Source: Candidatus Heimdallarchaeota archaeon (GTDB lineage Archaea; Asgardarchaeota; Heimdallarchaeia; Hodarchaeales; Hodarchaeaceae). From it: 64,000 nucleotides of DNA. Location: positions 180,369-244,368 of the forward strand of contig RDOB01000004.1 of the NCBI GenBank assembly GCA_011364965.1. Reading direction: 5' to 3'. The notes under the pieces were generated by a model. That model made no database searches. It was not told the origin of the DNA and was given only the letters and a program-made list of their open reading frames with translations. A program made the translations under genes and the position numbers. Of the stretch, positions 39,016-48,828 are shown piece by piece (the first letter of the stretch is position 1; each line of letters starts with the position of its first letter).

Positions 39016-39231
39016 TTATGGACGCTTCAAGTTTCGAGCTTCTCGCTCTGTTTCTCGGAGCATTAGGACATCACCTTGTCTTATTGGCCCCTTTACATTA
39101 CGAACAATAATTCGTCCTCTATCTCTGCCTTCTAGGACTCGAACTCGAACCTGTGTGATTTCTCCTGTGACACCAGTTCGACCGATGATTTGTAATACTT
39201 CCGATGGTATGGAGATATCTTCCTCACTCAT
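39016..39231 (-). CDS. rps28e: Ribosomal protein S28e
   Basis: [42 protein letters not shown]...E.EAR. Confidence 0.97.
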   Translation of the reverse strand: MSEEDISIPSEVLQIIGRTGVTGEITQVRVRVLEGRDRGRIIVRNVKGPIRQGDVLMLRETEREARNLKRP

Positions 39232-39250
39232 TTAACAATCACCGAAGTCT

Positions 39251-39628
39251 TCAAATTCCCGCCAACTCTTTTATTCGAGTTGCTAAATTATCTATTTTAG
39301 CTTTTGCTTCGCCTTCCTTGACTATTGAGCAGCTAGCAGTCTTTACACCAAGATTACAGGCTTTTCCGAGTGAATCCTTGCTTTCCACAAATAGGTAAGG
39401 TATTTTTTTGTCCTTACACAGAAGGGGTAAATGAGCAACAATTTCTGGAGGATCCACGTCCATTGCAATGAATACTAATCGTGCATCTCCACGTTCGATA
39501 CTTTTTGTAGTCTCATTTGTACCTTTACGAATATTTTCAGGATCTGTACTTACAGTTTCCAGCACAGTTAAGGCATCATTTTCTAGGCCATCAGGTTGAT
39601 CATAATTTACAAAAAATGGTTTACTCAT
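39251..39628 (-). CDS. rpl7ae: Ribosomal protein L7Ae
   Basis: RKGTNETTKSIERGDARLVFIAMDVDPPEIVAHLPLLCKDKKIPYLFV. Confidence 0.97.
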   Translation of the reverse strand: MSKPFFVNYDQPDGLENDALTVLETVSTDPENIRKGTNETTKSIERGDARLVFIAMDVDPPEIVAHLPLLCKDKKIPYLFVESKDSLGKACNLGVKTASCSIVKEGEAKAKIDNLATRIKELAGI

Positions 39629-39770
39629 ATGATTGCGACCTCCAGGGTCTTATTTCGAATTGAATAGTCATACCCAATCCTTGGTCGGGCATTTTAAACG
39701 CTCTACTCGTAATAATAAAAAGGTTCGTTAAGACCTATCAGAAAAAGAATGTGTTTTTTCAATTATATTT

Positions 39771-40910
39771 TCATTTCTTCTCTCGCTGAAGGTATTCCTT
39801 TGGATTAATGCCATAATAATGCAAAATTTCAGCCGTTTTTCCTGTAATCACAAGCGGTGCGTGTTTCAATTCATTAATTGACTGACAACCTGTTAAAAAA
39901 CATGTTAATCGAATTTGATATTCAATTTCCTTGATCAGCGCGATTACGGCATCTGTAGAATGAGATTGAGTAGCAAAAAGGAATGGGATTGCCATCCCAG
40001 CTGCATCAGCTCCAAGAGCAATTAATTTTGCGACATCCAATCCATTTCTTACTCCTCCTGACCCAATTATTACACCTTCAAAATTTTTTGTCGATAAAAT
40101 AGTACTAATTGCTGTGGGAATTCCCCAATCCCAGAAGATTTCTCCAGCTTTCTTTAGTAGAGGAGTGTTGGCACGAATTGATTCTACTCCAGCCCATGAA
40201 GTTCCACCAACACCTTGAATATCTATCGCAGAGAATCCCATCTCTTTGATTGATTTTATATCTTTGAGGCTAAATCCTGATCCGACTTCTTTGGCAATAA
40301 CAGGAACTTTGCTACTTTTAATTATTCTTGTGGTTTTAGCTATCAATTCTTTAAGATCAGTATCGCCTTCAGGTTGGATAGCTTCTTGTAATGGATTGAA
40401 ATGGATAGCAACTGCTGTTGCTGAAATCATATCTGCAATTTCATTAAACTCATCCCCTGATAATCCAAGTGCTATCTGTCCCGCTCCAATATTTCCTATG
40501 ATCAGAGAATCAGGTGCTTGTTCTCTGACAATCTTAAATGTCTCTCTGAGATCTTTATCTTCTAAAGCTGCCCGTTGACTTCCTACACCCATTCCGATAC
40601 CTAATTTATTAGCTGCTTTAGATAAAAAATGATTTAATTTGTAAGCAAAATCATGCCCTCCAGTCATCCCAGATATTACCAAAGGTATATTTAGTTTCTT
40701 GCCAAATATTTCAGTAGATATATCAATTTCGTTTAAAGAAAGCTGAGTTGTAGCTCGATGGATAAAAGAAATGTCATCTAAGCCAGTTGTTACTGTTTGA
40801 GCTTGAACATCGTGTTCTAAACATATCTGAAGATGAGCTAATTTTCTATCTGAAGTGATAGATTCTTTTTCGTCCGCTTGATCTTTCGATTTTGTATATT
40901 GAATTTCCAT
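39771..40910 (-). CDS. fni: Type 2 isopentenyl-diphosphate delta-isomerase
   Basis: RKLAHLQICL, ISGMTGG, GVGSQRAAL, IDIQGVGGTSWAGVE, GSGGVRNGLDVAKLIALGADAAGMA. Confidence 0.96.
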   Translation of the reverse strand: MEIQYTKSKDQADEKESITSDRKLAHLQICLEHDVQAQTVTTGLDDISFIHRATTQLSLNEIDISTEIFGKKLNIPLVISGMTGGHDFAYKLNHFLSKAANKLGIGMGVGSQRAALEDKDLRETFKIVREQAPDSLIIGNIGAGQIALGLSGDEFNEIADMISATAVAIHFNPLQEAIQPEGDTDLKELIAKTTRIIKSSKVPVIAKEVGSGFSLKDIKSIKEMGFSAIDIQGVGGTSWAGVESIRANTPLLKKAGEIFWDWGIPTAISTILSTKNFEGVIIGSGGVRNGLDVAKLIALGADAAGMAIPFLFATQSHSTDAVIALIKEIEYQIRLTCFLTGCQSINELKHAPLVITGKTAEILHYYGINPKEYLQREKK

Positions 40911-40942
40911 TCACCATTCGCTCGCTATTCACATATTTTTCT

Positions 40943-41530
40943 TCACTCTGATTTTTTTCTTTCATTCCAACGTTTAAAACTAGTATTAGGGATATTCAAG
41001 CAATCTAATACTTTACCTGTGATGAAATTGTACAAATCCTGAAGTGATTGAGGATTATGATAAAATCCGGGAGCTAGGGGGAGAATAGTTGCACCATAGG
41101 TGGCTAATTTTGCTAGGTTGTGAAGGCATGCAGGGCTTACTGGGGTTTCACGGAATGCTACAATCAGAGATTTACGCATTTTTAGCATATTATCTGCAGC
41201 ACGAGAGATTAAATCTCCTGTATACCCATTTGCAATGTTACTCACGGATTTCACTGTAGCAGGAATGACTATCATACCATCAACAAGGAATGAACTACTT
41301 GATATTGATGCACTCATATTTTTATTATCATAGAGATAGTTTACGAGACTCTCAAGGTCTGAGAGCTTTAGTTCTGTTTCATCAGCTAACACATAATTTG
41401 CCCACTCACTTGTAATAACATGAACTTCTATTCCATTTGCTTTAAGAGCTTTAATAACCTCTATACCGTAGATAATCCCAGAAGCTCCAGTCAAGCCTAC
41501 AATAATTCTTTTAGACTCCAAATCACACAC
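40943..41530 (-). CDS. ubiX: UbiX-like flavin prenyltransferase
   Basis: GLTGASGIIYG, VIPATVKSVSNIANGYTGDLISRAADNMLKMRKSLIVAFRETP. Confidence 0.95.
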   Translation of the reverse strand: MCDLESKRIIVGLTGASGIIYGIEVIKALKANGIEVHVITSEWANYVLADETELKLSDLESLVNYLYDNKNMSASISSSSFLVDGMIVIPATVKSVSNIANGYTGDLISRAADNMLKMRKSLIVAFRETPVSPACLHNLAKLATYGATILPLAPGFYHNPQSLQDLYNFITGKVLDCLNIPNTSFKRWNERKKSE

Positions 41531-41641
41531 TCACCAGATGAGAATGGAATATCTGTTTCAAATTCTGAAAGTTTGAGGGGTAATTAATAATTGTGTCCTA
41601 CTTTGAGGAAATAATAAAATTATTATTATTTTATTTCAATC

Positions 41642-41812
41642 TTACTCCTTTTCTAGCTTAATCCCTTCTTGTGTAATTCCAATGTCAATAAGCATTATAC
41701 CATGATCTTTCCATTCTTGAATAACCATTTCAGAAGCTCTTTTACTAAAAGCTACTCCAATACTACATCACCCCCTTCGACACCTGAAAATTTTGCAACA
41801 GCTCCATTTCAT
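41642..41812 (-). pseudogene. Frameshifted short CDS remnant within the mevalonate block
   Basis: Minus strand reads NGAVAKFSGVEGGDVVLE* then, shifted, GVAFSKRASEMVIQEWKDHGIMLIDIGITQEGIKLEKE*; no intact ORF. Confidence 0.45.
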
Positions 41813-41979
41813 TAGTATCTTCTCCTATTTGAAAGCTCGTTTGAATTTATTATGTTCTATGTAAATCAACCCTTAATTAAGCTCCTCGTTGAGAAAAGCA
41901 AAAATAAAATATTAGAAAAAAAGAAGTTTTTATGGTCTCAGGAACGGAGAATAGAGAAAGAAAGGGGAGAAAGAATGAT

Positions 41980-42393
41980 TTATTGGACTTGAACTGTTGC
42001 ATTATTCGCATCGATTGAAAGTTTCATACCAGTAGAAATTTGGGAAATATCAATCTGATCTACACAAGGAATCTCCCCGATAATACATCCAACTGCAACA
42101 ATGGCTTCGCAATCTTTAAGAATAAGCCCCTTCGGACCCTTACCAGTTTTAGCCATTTGATAGAGAACATAGGATCCAACAGTAGATCCTTTACCTGAGG
42201 GAAAGACCAAAATTTTGTCCACGATGCTTTGGCCTTCTAATTCATGGCCTTTTTCAACTACAATACCATTTTCTGGATCAACACCACCGTAAAAAGAAAT
42301 ACTTTGAGTGGTAACCAAAGCTTCTCCTTCAGTTTTACCTTTGTAGATTCTTCTACCTGTTAATTTCATTATTCCATAGCCTCCTCTAAACAT
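41980..42393 (-). CDS. Aconitase X small (swivel) subunit; putative mevalonate-5-phosphate dehydratase small subunit
   Basis: GVDPENGIVVEKGHELEGQSI, FPSGKGSTVGSYVLYQ; adjacent to AcnX large subunit. Confidence 0.93.
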   Translation of the reverse strand: MFRGGYGIMKLTGRRIYKGKTEGEALVTTQSISFYGGVDPENGIVVEKGHELEGQSIVDKILVFPSGKGSTVGSYVLYQMAKTGKGPKGLILKDCEAIVAVGCIIGEIPCVDQIDISQISTGMKLSIDANNATVQVQ

Positions 42394-43565
42394 TTATCCA
42401 TCGACATTAGCTTCACAGAAAATTTATTCCGACCCGATCCATAATAACACATCTTAGCTGAATCGGATGCTAATCCATGGAAACGACCCTTTATAGGAGC
42501 GACAACACAGCAGGTATCAGCAGCAATTTTCGCACCAGAGTCCTCAATCATCTTTGTGAACCCCATACGATCTGCAATCTGTTTTGTTGGACGAGCAGTT
42601 GTAATCCAAACTTCTTTCTTGGGATTGATTTTCTTCCCTTCAAGTTTCTTGGCAATATATTCTAATTCAGATAATGAAGCATGGGGACAGCCAAGACTGA
42701 TGAAATCTATTTCAGTGTCATCATCTAACTCGCTGAAGGCTTTTTTCATATCAGCATCAGTAACATCTATGCTTTCATCAGGAATTTTCTTGACTCTATC
42801 AGGAGTAATTCCTTCCATGTGGAAAAGTGCCACACCGCCATATGTAGCATAAGAGGCACAGAACGATTTAAGCTCTTCAACAGTTGCTTTAGGAATACCA
42901 GTAATGTAGGTTATTTTATCACCTAAACGGTCCCCTAAAACCTTTCCCAAAGCACCGAACTGGTAAGTACCTTTAACCTGTGTTTTAACATTAATACGAA
43001 TTTCGGGTTGACGATTCTCCTCAAGATGAAATCCGTATTCGGGGGTTTTACCAACAAGAGCAGCACTCAGAGCACTAGGTCCGCCTTCACGATTCGTACG
43101 CGCACCTAAAACAGAGTTAGCGTAACAAACTGCACTACTTTCCGACCAAGCAATGTGTTGACCATAATGAGGCAGATTTCCATATAAATAGGGGGTACAG
43201 GAACATGTAGTAATAATTCCCATCCTTCCAAAGGCATCAACAACTCGCTGTTGATTCCTAGCAAACTCTTCATTAATAGCAAGTTTTCTCCATTCTTCTA
43301 GATCCATTCCTGCGGGATTCAGGGTGGTAAAAACTCGCACTCTGCCATCGTTGGCCATATCTGCTAGCCAATCAAGGCCTGGTTCATTTAAATTAGCATA
43401 GCTGACACCTGCTACTTGAACAGATGTTATTTCAATTAAACGCTTTGCGCCGTAAATTTCACCTAAAGTTATCAAAATTTCCATTGCTTTTCTAGTAGCT
43501 TCTCCATATTTCCCTTCAGCCATTTCTTGTTCTTCAGTAGTAAGTTCCATTTTCTTTAACCTCAT
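42369..43565 (-). CDS. Aconitase X catalytic subunit; putative mevalonate-5-phosphate dehydratase large subunit
   Basis: MELTTEEQEMAEGKYGEATRKAMEIL, CSCTPYLYGNLP, SSAVCYANSVLGARTNREGGPSAL. Confidence 0.93.
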   Translation of the reverse strand: MRLKKMELTTEEQEMAEGKYGEATRKAMEILITLGEIYGAKRLIEITSVQVAGVSYANLNEPGLDWLADMANDGRVRVFTTLNPAGMDLEEWRKLAINEEFARNQQRVVDAFGRMGIITTCSCTPYLYGNLPHYGQHIAWSESSAVCYANSVLGARTNREGGPSALSAALVGKTPEYGFHLEENRQPEIRINVKTQVKGTYQFGALGKVLGDRLGDKITYITGIPKATVEELKSFCASYATYGGVALFHMEGITPDRVKKIPDESIDVTDADMKKAFSELDDDTEIDFISLGCPHASLSELEYIAKKLEGKKINPKKEVWITTARPTKQIADRMGFTKMIEDSGAKIAADTCCVVAPIKGRFHGLASDSAKMCYYGSGRNKFSVKLMSMDKCLEEAME

Positions 43566-44872
43566 TATTCAATATAATCTCTCAAATCCACCTTGGGAAA
43601 TTCTGCTTTAGCAAATCCCTTACCCTTGGTAACTAGGGGAGCTGTAAAATCGAATCCCACTTTATTAGTGATCTTTGTTCCAGGTTCAGCGCTTGGATCA
43701 AGGCTTGACCCAGGTTCTTTCCCTATATCTACAAGACCACTTTCAGCTTGGAATCGTGTCGCCATAGACCATTCTACTTCAAGCGGGTCATAAATATTAA
43801 TGTCTTTATCTACTACAAAGACATGTTTACAACTACGATGCCCCTGAAACGCGGCGTGAATCGCTTTCTTTCCATCATCCTCATTTTGTTTATCAATTTT
43901 TACAATAGCATGTAACCAAGATGATCCCCCAGGGTTCACGTTGACATCCAGGCATTTCACACCTGCTTCATTCACCGCTTTGTAAATTGTAGGTTCACGA
44001 GGCATTCCCATTAGGACTTTATGCTCTAAAGCGCCGGGTAAGAGGGCCTGCCAAATCGGGTTTTTGCGATGAGTGATTCTCCTAACCTCAAAGACAGGTT
44101 CTTCGCGAACTATATCATAGGTTTCAGTCAGATCTATGAATGGCCCTTCATTTGAGCGATCATTCATAAATACTCTTCCTTCAAGTACAAACTCGCATCC
44201 TGCAGGAATAATTAGATCAAGAGTAGTCGCTTTTGTAACTTCCATTGGAGAAAGAGCATTAGCTATTTCCAATTCATTTATCCCTGTTTTCACCGAGGTT
44301 GCTGCGGCGACCAATACATTAGGAGTATTCCCAACACAATAAGCTGCATCTACTTCCCCATTTTTCTCAAGGAATTTATAAAAGTCCCGTCCTTTGATTA
44401 TACGGGTACTCATTCGATTCGCAGAGAATTGCATCGCACGATGAAAGTCAAGATTCTGCCCAAATTCTGAATCTTTGGTTACCACAACTGCAGAAGAGAT
44501 ATATCGTCCGCCATCACTTTCATTATGTTTTAAAATGGGCAATTTGTCAAGATTGACGCCATTCATGACGACCTCCTGACAGGGAGCGTTGGTTATTACC
44601 TCTGGTGGGCTTCGTTTATCAATTGCTTCCGTAAGTCTCGGAATCAACTGGGATGTTGTAATTCCGAAATAATCTGCGATACTAGTTTTTGTACAAAAAA
44701 CATTCCCAGCCACACGAAAATTAGGATATCCTTTGACATTTTCAAATAGTAGAGGGGTAGGTTCTGCTGTTTTTAGGACAGCAGCTGCTTCAATATCTAT
44801 ACTAACTTCTTTTTTAATTTTCGTGATGGAACTATTTTTATCAAGTTTTTCTATATACTCTCTAAAATGCAT
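43565..44872 (-). CDS. UbiD-family decarboxylase; putative anhydromevalonate phosphate decarboxylase
   Basis: GRYISSAVVVTKD, RMSTRIIKGRDFYKF, EGRVFMNDRSNEGPFIDLTETYD. Confidence 0.93.
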   Translation of the reverse strand: MHFREYIEKLDKNSSITKIKKEVSIDIEAAAVLKTAEPTPLLFENVKGYPNFRVAGNVFCTKTSIADYFGITTSQLIPRLTEAIDKRSPPEVITNAPCQEVVMNGVNLDKLPILKHNESDGGRYISSAVVVTKDSEFGQNLDFHRAMQFSANRMSTRIIKGRDFYKFLEKNGEVDAAYCVGNTPNVLVAAATSVKTGINELEIANALSPMEVTKATTLDLIIPAGCEFVLEGRVFMNDRSNEGPFIDLTETYDIVREEPVFEVRRITHRKNPIWQALLPGALEHKVLMGMPREPTIYKAVNEAGVKCLDVNVNPGGSSWLHAIVKIDKQNEDDGKKAIHAAFQGHRSCKHVFVVDKDINIYDPLEVEWSMATRFQAESGLVDIGKEPGSSLDPSAEPGTKITNKVGFDFTAPLVTKGKGFAKAEFPKVDLRDYIE

Positions 44873-44907
44873 TTTTTATCACCAAATAATGTTTTATTTC
44901 ATAAAAT

Positions 44908-45846
44908 TCAGACTCCAATTTTTGTTTTCCATGCAGGGAATCCTGCATTTGTAAGTGATTTGTAGACTTTATCTTGAAGTTCAGCTCCAGGGGTTAAGCA
45001 GTTAATATTTCCCCCACGACCGGTACCAGTTACTTTAGCCCCGAGAGCACCCGCTTTTCTAGCAATCTTAACCATTTTATCTAACTTCTCATTGGAAACG
45101 GTTATTTGCTGAAGTAAACCATGATTTTTATTCATTAATTGACCAACTCGTTCTAAATCCATTTCATCAAGAGCTTGTCGAGCTTCCTTCATAACATCTT
45201 GATACTCTTTTATTATCTTATCAAACCAATCAGGATTTTCTTCTTTCTTTTTCCGAACATCAGCTACGACCACACTCGTATTAGCTGTCATACCTGAGCT
45301 TGCAATTACCATCTCCACTGGTTTTGCAACTTTGATTGTTTCCATGGTGTTTGACCCACCTTCTAGATTTTTCACAAAATATACTAGTCCTCCGAAGGTG
45401 GATGCCGTATTATCGATTCCACTTGGCGTACCATGATATCCTTTCTCTCCCTCATATGCAGCTTCGTTTATTTTGTGATCATCCCATCCTAGATTTAATT
45501 CATCGTTTATAGCACGAGCTAAGGCAACACAACTGGCTGCAGAGGCCCCAACACCACTTGCACAAGTTAAATTTCCTCCAAGAGTGATATCGAGATGCTT
45601 TCGTTCCAAATCTACGCCCATATAATCTATTATATTTTTTATTGATATTTTTTGTTCATCAAATTTTTTCTCTTTATAACCAGGCACTTCTGGCCTGTCA
45701 TCTATGAGGTTGTACCCTCGTCCTTCAGTTATCTTTACCTCTGCATCAGTAGAATCCCCAATTGCAGAAGCAAGAGCGGGTAAACCATACACAACGAAAT
45801 GTTCACCAAAAAGGATCGTTTTACCGAATCCAGAACCTTTTCCCAT
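44908..45846 (-). CDS. mvk: Mevalonate kinase (GHMP family)
   Basis: KTILFGEHFVVYGLPALA, GGNLTCASGVGASAASCVALARA, AKVTGTGRGGNINCL. Confidence 0.95.
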   Translation of the reverse strand: MGKGSGFGKTILFGEHFVVYGLPALASAIGDSTDAEVKITEGRGYNLIDDRPEVPGYKEKKFDEQKISIKNIIDYMGVDLERKHLDITLGGNLTCASGVGASAASCVALARAINDELNLGWDDHKINEAAYEGEKGYHGTPSGIDNTASTFGGLVYFVKNLEGGSNTMETIKVAKPVEMVIASSGMTANTSVVVADVRKKKEENPDWFDKIIKEYQDVMKEARQALDEMDLERVGQLMNKNHGLLQQITVSNEKLDKMVKIARKAGALGAKVTGTGRGGNINCLTPGAELQDKVYKSLTNAGFPAWKTKIGV

Positions 45847-46104
45847 TATTAAGTTCTCCTATATTAAAAACTAAATCTCTAATGAGATCTATAATTACTT
45901 TTAGTGTTATTTTATCACTAATCTAAAAATCTTCTACTGTAATTATTATCTTCAAATTGCCACTATGGATTGAAGTTGACACTTAAAGCTATTTTTTTTT
46001 CTTGATAGAGAGTAGGGTTGGTTTATTCATCTCAAGAATTGGAAGTTGTCCATTATATGGTGGGAAAGAAAAATTGAAATAGCTGTTCTTGATAGCTTCC
46101 TATC

Positions 46105-47298
46105 ATGAGGACTCTGACAGATGTACAGTTGGAGGGAAAAGTCTGCTTAACTCGTGTTGATCTAAACTGTCCCCTTGATGAGAATTTGAATCTTTTAGAT
46201 ATAACTCGAATAAAAGCTCATGCAGAGACTATCAAATTCATCTCTGACAGAAAGGGGAAGGTTGTAGTTATTGCACACCAAGGACGTCCAGGAAGCTCGG
46301 ATTTTAGTAGTTTAAAGCTCCACGCGGAAAGCTTGGGAAAAATTCTTGGTGCCAAATATACTGTGGTTTTTATTGCCAAAACTCATGGTCCCGAAGTGGA
46401 AAATAGAATTAGAAAAATGAAATTGGGGGAGATACTGGTACTAGAAAATGTGAGAATGGTTGAAAATGAAACTAAAGAGAAACCTGCAACTGAACACGCA
46501 CAAGACATTTATATTCAGAGTCTTGCTAAAGTGGGAGATATCTTCGTGAATGATGCCTTTTCAGCTGCACATCGTTCACATGCAAGTTTAGTGGGCTTCA
46601 CTCCTTTAATGCCCTCAGTTGCAGGATTAATAATGGCCAAGGAAGTCCAAAGTCTCCAACGTGTAGTTGAAAACCCTGAAAAACCCTGTGTATTTATTCT
46701 TGGAGGAATTAAACCTGAAGATTCATTTAAAGTAGCTGAACATGTACTTACAAATGATATAGCTGATTATATATTAACAGGAGGTGCTGTGTCTCAAATA
46801 CTACTTGTTGCAACAGGAAAATCTCTTGGGACTCCCTCAATGGACTTTCTAAAGAAAAAGAATTTATTAAAATTCATTGATATCGCTAAATCGCAAATGG
46901 ATCGTTTTGGTGGTAAAATTAAATTTCAATCTGATTTTGCCATTAATGATGGGGGCCGTAGGATTGTAACTTTGAAAGATCTCCCTCTGAACTTTCCAAT
47001 TTTGGACATAGGGAACAAAACTATAGAAGAATTCAAAGAAATCATTAAAAAATCTTCTACCTGTGTTTTAAACGGACCTATGGGAAAATTTGAAGACGAA
47101 GGATTTGATGTTGGTACTGTAGAAGTATTTAAAGCAATGGAAGAATCAAAAGGATTTTCATTGGCTGGTGGGGGGCATAGTGTATCAGTTCTTGACAAAT
47201 ATCAAATTAATCTTTCCTATGTAAGTACTGCGGGTGGTGCAATGATTCAATTTCTTATGGGGAAGCCTTTACCCGCAATTATGGCCCTAAATTCCTAA
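46105..47298 (+). CDS. pgk: Phosphoglycerate kinase
   Basis: TRVDLNCPLD, VVIAHQGRPG, FVNDAFSAAHRSHASLVGF, VLNGPMGKFE, SLAGGGHSV. Confidence 0.96.
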   Translation: MRTLTDVQLEGKVCLTRVDLNCPLDENLNLLDITRIKAHAETIKFISDRKGKVVVIAHQGRPGSSDFSSLKLHAESLGKILGAKYTVVFIAKTHGPEVENRIRKMKLGEILVLENVRMVENETKEKPATEHAQDIYIQSLAKVGDIFVNDAFSAAHRSHASLVGFTPLMPSVAGLIMAKEVQSLQRVVENPEKPCVFILGGIKPEDSFKVAEHVLTNDIADYILTGGAVSQILLVATGKSLGTPSMDFLKKKNLLKFIDIAKSQMDRFGGKIKFQSDFAINDGGRRIVTLKDLPLNFPILDIGNKTIEEFKEIIKKSSTCVLNGPMGKFEDEGFDVGTVEVFKAMEESKGFSLAGGGHSVSVLDKYQINLSYVSTAGGAMIQFLMGKPLPAIMALNS

Positions 47299-47433
47299 TA
47301 TATTGAGGAATATTTGAAAGTATGTCAATATTTCATTGGTCCAATAAAAAAATTTGATATCCAAATAAGCGAATAAATAAAAGAATCATAAGAGAAGTAA
47401 GCTACATGACTAGTTTATCAAGAGGAATGACCC

Positions 47434-47961
47434 TTGGATCCAAAAGAAATCGAACAACTGAGAGCAGATTTAGATCTGCTTACCAAAACTGCCCATGTTC
47501 TCGCTTCCAAATTGGAGAAAGTATCTCAGAAGGTTGATGAAATCCTTGCAACAACAGTGGGGGCAGAAGCAGCCCCTTCAGCAGTTAAAACTCCGCCAAC
47601 ACAACCCTCAGCTCCGGTAGCCCCCACACAAGCAGCTACTGTTAAAACCTCAGCTCCAACACCTAAAATAACAACGAGTTCTGCAGATTTTGCTGGTGAT
47701 TCGTCTTCTAAAGCGGGACGCCTTCTTGATGCGTTTCTTGGTCAAGCTCAAACCATGACGAAGGGAAAGGATATCGCAGCTGCTCTTTCGAGATTAAGAG
47801 ATCAGGTTATGCAAACGCCTGGCATGGCTTTTCATCCCGCATTTCACGAGATGGGTAGATACGCTACCCAGATGAAGAGTATTAATCAAATATCAGCAGA
47901 AGAAAAAGAAGCCCTCTTTGAAAAAATCTATGATTGGAAAGCCCGTCTTACAACTACCTAA
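47434..47961 (+). CDS. Unknown protein: N-terminal coiled coil, Ala/Pro/Thr linker, helical C-terminal domain
   Basis: TTG start (in-frame TGA just upstream); LASKLEKVSQKVDEIL coiled coil then PSAPVAPTQAATVKTSAPTP linker. Confidence 0.65.
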   Translation: MDPKEIEQLRADLDLLTKTAHVLASKLEKVSQKVDEILATTVGAEAAPSAVKTPPTQPSAPVAPTQAATVKTSAPTPKITTSSADFAGDSSSKAGRLLDAFLGQAQTMTKGKDIAAALSRLRDQVMQTPGMAFHPAFHEMGRYATQMKSINQISAEEKEALFEKIYDWKARLTTT

Positions 47962-48005
47962 TTTTTAGATTCTTTATTTGATTAATATAATAATTTTACT
48001 TAACA

Positions 48006-48518
48006 TCAACCCGATCTAACATGATTTCCGCATTTATTACAAAAAAATGCATTAGTAGGAAGACTAGCTCCACAAGAAGGACACTTTTTTCTGGAATCCA
48101 TAAAATTGGTCTCATTAACAAAGAACTTTTCTTTCTCTCGTTCATTAAAGGAAGTTAGAGGAGAAGAGGTTTTGAAAGGGGAAAAGGAGGAATTAGAGGA
48201 TTTAGAAGGGCCAAAATCAAAATTATTTGCATATTGACTTTTGTTTTGTTGAACCTCTAATTTGGAAGAGAGATCATTTAATTGAGCGTTAATCTTGCTA
48301 ATAGAATCAATGAGAGGACAAACGCTTGAATCAAATCCACCACCCAACCCCAATATTTCAGATTCAGGGCTAATTAACTTAAATCCAATTTTTAATCCCT
48401 CAGTACTCTCTGATATGGCAATCCCTTGTTCCAATAATCCACGAATGATTTCTTTAGCCGAATATCCGCGACCTTTGATGATAACTTGCCCCCGAATCTG
48501 ATCCAATGGATTATTCAT
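48006..48518 (-). CDS. Protein with C-terminal zinc ribbon, unknown function
   Basis: KKCPSCGASLPTNAFFCNKCG at C-terminus, Ser-rich linker. Confidence 0.65.
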   Translation of the reverse strand: MNNPLDQIRGQVIIKGRGYSAKEIIRGLLEQGIAISESTEGLKIGFKLISPESEILGLGGGFDSSVCPLIDSISKINAQLNDLSSKLEVQQNKSQYANNFDFGPSKSSNSSFSPFKTSSPLTSFNEREKEKFFVNETNFMDSRKKCPSCGASLPTNAFFCNKCGNHVRSG

Positions 48519-48828
48519 GCTAAAGAGTCCTCAGCTAATTATGCGCAGAAGGGAATTATAAGCAAAATAACATTGACGTAATACATCTTAAGAAATCCCT
48601 CTTCAATCTCAACTCTCCGTTCTTTTTGATTGAAGTGGGGCTTTTAATAACCACTTTTTTCGTGTTTCTTGCAAATTCTCTCGTTTCATCCGAATTTCAT
48701 ATTTAATATTGATAAAATTGATGTCTGAAACAGATTACTATAATACTAAAAAAAAAGCACATAATTTTTTTACTTTTATCCAAGAAACCCTCCCCAATGT
48801 ATCTATCAAAATAATCTTGATAGATCAA

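Noticed and set aside
40246-40578. 110-aa ORF antisense to IDI2
   Set aside because: Shadow ORF of a strongly conserved gene.
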